64,000 nucleotides of DNA from assembly GCF_001540865.1 (NCBI RefSeq), contig NC_033622.1:16639695-16703694 (forward strand), in the 5' to 3' direction. Positions within the stretch are counted from its first letter, which is position 1. Each line of letters starts with the position of its first letter. The position numbers were made by a program, and so were the translations under genes. The notes under the pieces are model-generated. The model saw nothing but the letters and a program-made list of their open reading frames with translations. It was not told where the DNA came from and did not search any database. This stretch comes from Ananas comosus. Its lineage: Eukaryota; Streptophyta; Magnoliopsida; Poales; Bromeliaceae. Positions 56,356-64,000 of this stretch are shown piece after piece.

Positions 56356-59300
56356 ATGGATGGGACGGATCAGGGCGGCGATGATCGGACATTTAGGGTT
56401 AATTTCACCACCGAGGGCTTGGCGAAACTTCGGGACAGGGTGAAGGAGAAGCTGAAGGAGTATATGGGTGATTACACCGATGACACCCTTGTGGTAAGAT
56501 TGCCTTTATGTTATTTTTATGCGAAAAAGTTCCATTTCTGGAGATGAACACCACATTTTTAACTTGTTGGGCTCAATGTAGAAAGCCAGAGGGTTCATGT
56601 GGATTAAGTTGCCTTTGTTGTTTAGATTGTTGTGTTTCTTTGTGTTGATTCTGAATACCTCATGTTTCAGCTTATCGTTATGTGATTTCGATTTTTTCCA
56701 CATTTTGTGAACTATTGTTTATAAGATACTGTGAGGTTCACGTGTTCCTTTGTGCATCTAAAGGGATAATGTGGCATTCTTTGCTAATTATTTTTTATAA
56801 GATACTGTGAGGTTAAGGTGTTCCTTTTGCATCAAAAAGAATTATGTGACATTTTTTTCTCGAGGGTTTTGTTATTGCTTTCTTTGTAATGGACTCAATG
56901 AATAGAGTAGTTAGGAGTTAATGGTTTAGAATATTGAGTGCGAGGTGCTAGCTAAATTGTATTGAAGTTTGTAGATAACTAGTAGTCATATACACTACTT
57001 TATGTTTCACTGAATATTTGATTTCCGATAATAACCAATTAGGCGTCTACTTTACAACTTGTTGTGTAAATAGTTACCATCATTGGTGCTTCCTTTAATC
57101 GTCCAAAATTATTTTGAAATGATTATGAGCCTTTTCTTGATGAAATCCTATCTATGTTCTACTCATTGCGATGCAGGAATATGTTGTTGTTTTGCTCAGA
57201 AACGGAAGGAGCAAAGATGAGGCCAGGAAAGAGTTGCATGTATTTTTGGGAGAGGACAGTGTTTCTTTTGTTTCCTGGTAACTTCAGTTCTCTACTTCTT
57301 TTTAAGTTTTATTGTTATATTATGTCCTGCCTGATTCAATTTTTTTTTATTTATAATTTATTGGTAATTTATCTTGGTGCAGGTTGTGGGATCATCTCTC
57401 TTCGAACTTGAATCTTTATGTGCAGTCACAAGTAACAACTTCGAACGATGCCTCTAAGAGCAATAACATCTCAAGTGAGTCATCCAGGAGAAACAAATTA
57501 CAAAGGGAGGATTCAAACGTTGAGATACCAACAGATACTGATAGAGGGACAAGTAAAATTACTAGAAGGCAGCACAAGAGGGAGTGGAGAGGATTAGTTC
57601 AGGAGGAACCAGGAGCATTTCCTCTTCGGAGTGTTGTGACTAATATTCTGCATGCGGAGGAAAAGACAGATCAGAAATCCAATAATTCTAGGCGATCTCA
57701 CTCCCCTAATTTGCATGTTCGGAGAAAGAGAGAACGAGAAGAAGAAAAGCAGCCTCCTAAGGTTAGTCATCTTGAACTGTGTTCTGGCCTTGCCTTTAGT
57801 AGTATAACTTGTACTTTTGCTTAGTTTATTATGCTCTTTAGCAAAACTTGTGAAAGTCTACATATTAGATGGTTGTGGGAGATTTAGAAATCTTACTATT
57901 GCTTCTCAGTTTTAGCCTCTTGAGCATAGTAGGTTATGTTTTATGCTATCAGTATCAATTATAGGCACTCAAATGCGACTGTGCATCAGTGCAAATAAAA
58001 TTTGCAAGTCCCACTGCTGGGTGTCAACTTTGCCCATTTGTCTCACTACGTAAATTTTCAGTCTGTAATTGTCCACAACATCTTAGTCACCTAAGAGGAG
58101 CACTAATTCTTAAAGGTTGCACATCTTTCTACTCACAAACTCTAGTACTTTGCAGACAAACTTAGCAGAAAAAATATCATTCTTTTGAAAGAAAATGATT
58201 TTTATTCCTCCATTGGATCTAAGATGCAAAATGGTAACTGGAACAAGTAGCTGTCATGCTCCACGTCCAGTCCTTACTACTGCATCGCAGTTTGTGTTTG
58301 GTGTAAGCCCTGTGCTTAACCAGCACCCGCTCATCTGGCTATCAGAAAATAATTTTTTGTCACATACATTTTTGTGTGTGTGTGTGTGTTGTTTTGTTGT
58401 TGTTGTTGTTTTCATTCAGTCATCCTCTCGTGCTCATGAACTGTTGAAATAAAATACAGGTCAGAATTTTAGGTTTCTTAAGAGTAAAAAATCAACATTT
58501 CCCTTTCTTTTGCTTTTCTACATATTTTTAATCTAAATTTTTCTGTTATAATATTTAAAGCGACCTTGGTCTGCTCACAATATAATGTTGGTCAGAATTT
58601 GTGGTTTGATTAGATGTGCAGTGCATGTATTTGTTTCATGGTCTATCACTCTATCCTATTTAGAAAGATCTTTTGTACTATCCTAATTCATATCCTCTGT
58701 TTTTTCTCGAACTTTTGGTGCTAGTTTATGTTTGATAGTCATAATTGCTGCAAGTTTGGTCATAACATTTTGCTCTGTCTGAATTGCCTGCATTTGTATT
58801 TGTACATCTGTGTTAACTTTAAGCAGCAAGCTTAAGATTATTCTGCTAGGTCTGCCTGTTGTATTTTAGCTGCCATTGTGATTTTGAGCATTATGGGTTG
58901 TGTCAACATATTACTCAAAAGAATCAGAGAAATAATTTATATTACACTCGTAGACTCTTATGTGTAACTGACTTGTAACTATTGTCAGAGAGATTTGTTC
59001 TCACATCCAGTTCTTGATGCTCCTCGCCGTCTTCTCCAATTTGCTGTTCGAGATGCTGTAAAAACTGTGCAACAGACTAGCCTCAGAACAGAACCCACTC
59101 CAAAGCGTCTTCGGTCTGTGGTGTCGACTTCCACTGCTGAGACTGTTCAGGACAAAAGACCACAGAGGACACGTTCAATGCTAAGAGCACCAGGAGCTAT
59201 CACAGCAATAAAAGCTGCTGCAGAAGCTGCTGAAGACGTGATTAAATCTAGGCCTTCAGGAAGCGTGTTTGACCGATTGGGGCAACAGAGGCTTGGGAGA

Positions 59301-61805
59301 GAACAAGAGGATGAGGATGAAGAATATGAAGATGTTGATCAAAGAAGTGAATATGAGGGAGAAGGTGAAGTGGAAATGACTATGTTAGAAGAGAAACCTG
59401 AGATTTCTGTTGATTCTGCCTCTGATAATGATGGATATCCAGGTGTTGATGCTGATGCTTCTAGAAACACCATGATGGCAAGCAAAGACCACGGCTCTTT
59501 AATGGTGGAGTACAATGTGTCACAGGAAGCTGATGTAGTGAGAAGAACAATGGTGATGGACCAGGACTTACCTTTAACTTCTAGTTCAGTACCAGTGACT
59601 TCTAGCAAGATTGTGAATATATCTGTTAATGTGAACACATGGAAACCTCCCAACTATCAGGTTCCAAGAGATGTGAATGTGGTGGAGAATCAGGTATCTG
59701 TGGATAAGAGCAATATGAATGCTGGGAAACCAAATATCAGTATTCCGAACAAGAAGGATGCTTCATTGACCGAGAAAGTAAGTTCGCTATCGGCCTTTTA
59801 GGGTGTTCAACATGTGACTTAATATTTTGTTTTAAGTAGAAACAATGCATCATGAAAGAGATCTGCATTGTTTGCTACGTGTTCTTAAGATTGTCGATTT
59901 TCTGGTGGTTTCTGAAAAATTTACGTTGCTTGTTCAGAAAAAATTCCAGCATATTTTAGCAAATTGGTACTCGTTGCATTTTTATATTCAATTTGAGATA
60001 TTCTCCTCCTTGTTCTTTCTTTTACTTGCTTCTATTACTCTGTGTTATTACCATGAATCTTATTTCTTGGAGGTGCTTAGATGGTTTATAAAATATTGTT
60101 TCAGGTGATAGCGGTTGCTGATGTTCCAAAGGAGACCCAGAAGACATTACCAGCACCTGGTACTCAACATACTTATATCCATGAAGTAATAAGTAAATAG
60201 TACAAGCTGAATAGTCTGCATCAGTACTACCTTTTAATTGTCTGCGTAGTTATTTCATTTGAGAAACAAGAAATATATTGCTTATACTAATGAGAAATCA
60301 GCTGGATTGGGCAGTCTCCCTGATGATATTAATACTCTTTATGTAATTATTAAAAGCCTGTTGCACAAGCAAAAGATGGTGCAACTTCATTTTTGGACTT
60401 CTTTCTCTCCCTCACAAACTTTCTTGCTTCTAGTTACTTAGGCCATGATAGTGGGTTAATGCTGGAGTGAGATTTGGGACGAAATGGCTTCCTTTCTGTT
60501 AACAATTTGTTCTTAGTCTGAATATTCTAATATTGAGAAGGATAACTAAACTATCTTGTTCTTGATTTGGATAGGATGTTATATACGTTCTTGTCAATTT
60601 TCTTTATCACTTTACCATAGCATGTTCATGAGGTCTTTAATTTTTTTTTTTCCTGTGCAGTTTCTGGTTTATACACTGCTGGCCATCCTCTGGACGATGT
60701 TAATTCTCGAACTCTCTTTGTTAGCAATGCAAGTATCTATCATTTAAATTCCTAAAGATCCAAATGCGATAATATAATGCTTATCATTTTCTCATGTTTG
60801 GATTGCAGGTTCACTTTGCAGCCACTAAAGATGCTCTTTCTCGCCATTTCAATAAGTTTGGAGCAGTATTGAAAGTGATAATTGTAACAGATGCAGCAAC
60901 TGGCCAACCAACAGGGTGAGGTTGCCGGGAATACCGTGCAATTTATTTATTTTGTTACCTTCTGTTGAGTATATTTGAATTGATGTAAACCTTTTTTATT
61001 TTAAACAGCTCAGCTTATGTAGAGTTTCTACACAAGGAATCAGCAGAATCGGCATTGTCGCTAAATGGCACATCATTCATGTCCCGTATTCTTAAGGTAA
61101 AGTGATTCTGATGATTTTCCCTAATAGTAGGTATAACTTTTTCAATCTGTCTCTTGTCCATCAAGGAAATGATGAATCAACAATCCGCATGAAGAGAACT
61201 TGTGCAGCTATTAAGGATGTAGAACATTGAAATGTAGCATTCAAATTAAAATATAAGCATTGCTGCTATTATGGTGCTATTGTTACGTTATCAAATTGTT
61301 ATGAAATAAGCTTGGATAGATGCGTAAACCATTTTAATACTCAGGGCCATGCATCTATCATTTCCATTTAAGACCACATACTTGTTTTCAGTCTCTTCTT
61401 TAATATTAGTGCACAAAAAATTTTGATGAGCGCAAGCATTTCCTCAGAATCACATGAACATTTGCTGTGCGTCAGGTTGTTCGAAGAAGCTCGCATGAAG
61501 CTGCACAGATGTTGGGCTGGCCAAGGATTTCACGGGCTTCACCTTTTGCTTCTAGGCTTGGTAGGCTCGCATATCCGAGGGGAGTTCTTCCTGGTGCTTT
61601 CCGAGGCCGGCTTCCCATCAAAGGCGGGGCTCGAAGCTTGCAATGGAAGCGCGATGAGGCTTCTAGTCCTCAGCTCACTGAGGCTGCGAAAGCTACCACT
61701 AATGCCCTGTTAGCTTCTGGAAATCAGGTTCTATCTCCGACATCAAGAAGTCTCACCTATACTCGAACAGAGGCGAAAGCTGATGGAAGTGCTGCTCTGT
61801 CATAG
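56356..61805 (+). CDS. PWI-like plus RRM nuclear RNA-binding protein
   Basis: Nine exons: 56356-56493, 57177-57277, 57383-57761, 58989-59777, 60105-60159, 60661-60728, 60809-60915, 61009-61096, 61476-61805. All phases close, giving 684 residues. Residues 12-90 (FRVNFTTEGLAKLRDRVKEK … EYVVVLLRNGRSKDEARKEL … WLWDHLSSNLNLYV) form a PWI-like, Nab2-N-terminal-type helical domain. A basic stretch RRKREREEEKQPPK (about 193-206) could be a nuclear signal. An acidic run follows near 310-340. An RRM spans about 503-575, with RNP2 TLFVSNVHF and RNP1-like GSAYVEF. The Arg/Gly-rich tail includes RLPIKGGARSLQWKR. The layout suggests poly(A)-RNA binding or mRNA processing in the nucleus, by analogy to Nab2/ZC3H14 and PABPN1; that is inference. 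The sixth exon ends in a GC donor. Confidence 0.9.
60729..60808 (+). other. GC-AG intron in the RRM gene
   Basis: The exon ends …GTTAGCAAT, followed by GCAAGT; the acceptor is TTGCAG at 60808. Only this GC donor keeps the RRM frame (TLFVSN|VHFAATK). The nearby GT at 60733 would shift the frame and hit a stop within eight codons of the next exon. Confidence 0.85.
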
Positions 61806-63030
61806 TTACTCAGATCGAATAAATTGGATTGCCAATTGCCTAAAAGAGTAGTTTTAGAAAGAGTTCTGATGAATTGTAGTAAAGGGCCTGTGCTGGCTTT
61901 TTCATCTTCTGTGATAATATACAGGTCTCATTCTTATGAGCGGAAACTCCATGAAGAAGGGGGGCGGNGAGCTTTGAAGGCACAAAAAATGAAAAGAAAA
62001 AGGTGTCAAAGAAGAGCTTTGAAGGGGAATGCTTGTGAATAAATTTATATAGTAGTGAGAGAGGGGATGAGAAATCCTTTGTTCCACCGCAGAGGAGAAC
62101 CCTCCTGTTCTATCTAGTTAGATTTTGTGATTAATTTAATCTGCCAAATTTTCTGGTTTAGAGGCTTTTGAACTCAACAGAAACTATGTGCCGATTGCAT
62201 TATCCATCCAATACTGTTTGAGCTTTGTTTTTCTTTTTGTCATCTTTTTGTTTCTCCCAGTTTTTTAATTTGGTACCAGTTTGAAAATTGTGCTGTGATC
62301 TCCAGAAGGCTATTTCCACGCTACTCTTTGCGTATTACTCAAGGATTATTTTTGCTTTTTTGTTTAATGGAGTAATGGTGGAATAATCTCTTTTTTTTTA
62401 TTTTTTTGCTGCAACGTTTGTTTGAATACCATCTCTGTTAGGATGTGTTAAGTGAATGGGCGGCGGTCAGCTTTAGTGTTTCTTCAATACAATTCTTTTG
62501 TAATTATTTTGGAGAAATGTCTGTGGACATTCTAAATTATGCACGTCACTGATCATCCTAGTGCTTTGGTAACTTTTTTGGATGTGAAGTATATATTAGA
62601 AAAATATGAATATGGTTAACACTAATGTGGTAAAATAGGAATTGGACGGTGTCAGATTGATCTTCAAAAAAGCTATACTATTGGTGTACATCATCTCTTA
62701 CATTTCTTTTTATTCAAAGATTATTACTTTTTACTTATCATATTAATTTTTTCTAACTAAAATTTGTTTGAATTTTTATGAACCCTCACAAGTGAGATAA
62801 AATGAAGATTCGCATCAACTTTCAAGTGTTTATGTATCATTATTATCATTTTTGTAACCTTATAGGAAAATATTTTGTCTGCACAATTAATAAACCGTAA
62901 ATTTTACACTCATATATCTAAATATTTTTATAATTGAAAAAATATTTGATAAAATTTGTAAGTAAATATAAGCCTTTTATGAGTCGTGTAAAAAAAAAAA
63001 AAAAAAAAAATAAAGGATAACATTGTTGAA
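61806..63030. other. 3' untranslated region and flank of the RRM gene
   Basis: Contains a single N at 61968 with the phrase GAGCTTTGAAGG on both sides, AATAAA at 62039 as a possible poly(A) signal, and AT-rich DNA beyond. No further gene. Confidence 0.55.
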
Positions 63031-63164
63031 AGTCCATAGAGCAACTGGTAAAAAGTTTGGTGGTTGATACCCGAGATATCAAGTTCGAATCCTAATTGAT
63101 TCATATTTTTAATTAAATTTATTTTTAAACGAAGCGAAAATAACATGCCATCTATCTCTCAAAT
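63031..63164 (+). mobile_element. tRNA-type SINE (family A), plus strand, short copy
   Basis: Begins AGTCCATAGAGCAACTGGTA, has box B GTTCGAATCC, and ends ATCTATCTCTCAAAT. Imperfect 9-bp target duplications ATTGYTGAA at 63022-63030 and 63165-63173. Confidence 0.82.
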
Positions 63165-63173
63165 ATTGCTGAA

Positions 63174-64000
63174 CCTTAATGGTATATTGCTCTGGTCCAA
63201 ATCCCATATAATATTAGCACGACTTTCTCCGTCTCCGTGAAGAGACGCACCATGCAAAAGGTGATAATCGTGAAGGATATTTTTTAATAAAGAAGAGTAA
63301 CAGCGACAATATATATAAAAACTAATAAGGCTGTGCGTGTTCTTAGTTCTTACTTCGGATTTAATCCAGAGAACGGAACAGGAGTGCGAATCACTCTTCT
63401 ATCCTCCGCGTTTGATAGGAATCGGGCCAGCGAAAAGCTGTTTCGTATTCTGGGGGACGAGAACTAAAAAGATGAGAATCTTCCGTAGGGGGTGGCGAAT
63501 TAAATTAAATTAAATTAAATTAAATTAGATAACAGGAGGAAAATGGAGATGGCGCACGTGGGACCCGCGTGGAAGCTAATCTGCCAGCTGGGGCACGCAT
63601 CATGACAACGCCGGCCCGGACGACACGTGGACGGATGACACACCCGCCGCGGCCACCTCTGTGAGGGTGAGGTGGATCGAGCATTACGTCGGAGCTTCCT
63701 CGAAAGCGACGGTCATTTTGGGCGGCTCATGCGCCCCAGGGGCAGCCCCATACGTACGAATTTACGATATTGCCCTTTCCATATCACGTTTATCAAACGC
63801 ATTCCACTAACGCCGGGAATTTTCCTTTTAAAAAAAATAAATTTTAAAAATCCCTGTCGGTTTCCTGCTGCTTAAATGCATCCTACTATGTTTTTTCATA
63901 CATTAGCACTCATATGCAAAATATATATATATATATATATATCATATATGTATATATATATATATAAAATAATTATTATAATATTTAAAATTTAGAATTT
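63174..64000. other. Right-edge intergenic DNA with an (ATTAA)n tract and ACGT-core motifs
   Basis: 63499-63527 is a pentanucleotide ATTAA repeat. From 63549 to 63640 the DNA is GC-rich with GCACGTGGGACC and ACACGTGGACGG, which resemble abscisic-acid response elements; they may belong to a promoter whose gene lies beyond the window or not at all. The last 100 bp are (TA)n-rich. Confidence 0.45.

Noticed and set aside
63549..63640. GC-rich block as a gene promoter
   Set aside because: ACGT-core motifs are present but no transcript or coding frame follows within the window; left as a note only.

Overview
This window is nuclear DNA of a flowering plant, most likely a monocot. Genes have GT-AG introns. 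Several coding 5' ends are very GC-rich (39.6-40.3 kb and 44.2-44.7 kb), while intergenic DNA is AT-rich and packed with short non-autonomous transposons. A non-grass monocot such as pineapple would fit, but that is a guess. There are no operons, CRISPR arrays or prokaryotic features. I found no undescribed defence- or cluster-like system; the interest lies in gene decay, allelic or assembly duplications and the transposon record.

Layout. 0-0.5 kb: probable 5' leader of a minus-strand gene running off the left edge. 0.5-12.2 kb: gene-free, with two tRNA-type SINEs, a GTTTGG-type MITE, a 1-kb CACTA foldback element and a 1.15-kb Mutator-like element. 12.3-14.8 kb: two-exon WIP-type zinc finger transcription factor. 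14.8-37 kb: gene-poor, with SINEs, a TRIM retrotransposon, several MITEs (one nested in another), AT-rich Helitron-like debris, three separate tandem duplications, and a five-unit tandem array of exon-like sequence behind a probable minus-strand promoter at 37.1 kb. 38.5-39.4 kb: small two-exon cysteine/histidine-rich protein. 39.6-42.9 kb: a head-to-head pair, a PsbP-domain thylakoid lumen protein (minus) and an arabinogalactan peptide (plus), whose shared intergenic region is present twice around a single-N junction. 43.9-44.7 kb: putative organelle membrane protein. 45.4-48.4 kb: 13-exon NIMA-related (NEK) kinase, minus strand. 49.3-49.7 kb: hAT-like MITE. 50.4-52.9 kb: decayed DNAJC9-like J-protein gene (minus), with its first exon duplicated at 54.0-54.1 kb. 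56.4-61.8 kb: nine-exon PWI-like plus RRM RNA-binding protein. 62-64 kb: 3' flank with a SINE and a GC-rich segment with ACGT-core motifs.

The genes look like independent housekeeping or developmental loci, not one pathway. The AGP peptide and the PsbP protein probably share one intergenic promoter region. Exon structures below were derived by reading splice sites and checking that reading-frame phase closes; for the WIP, NEK, CHORD-like and RRM genes every junction keeps frame. Names rest on motif recognition, not on database searches.
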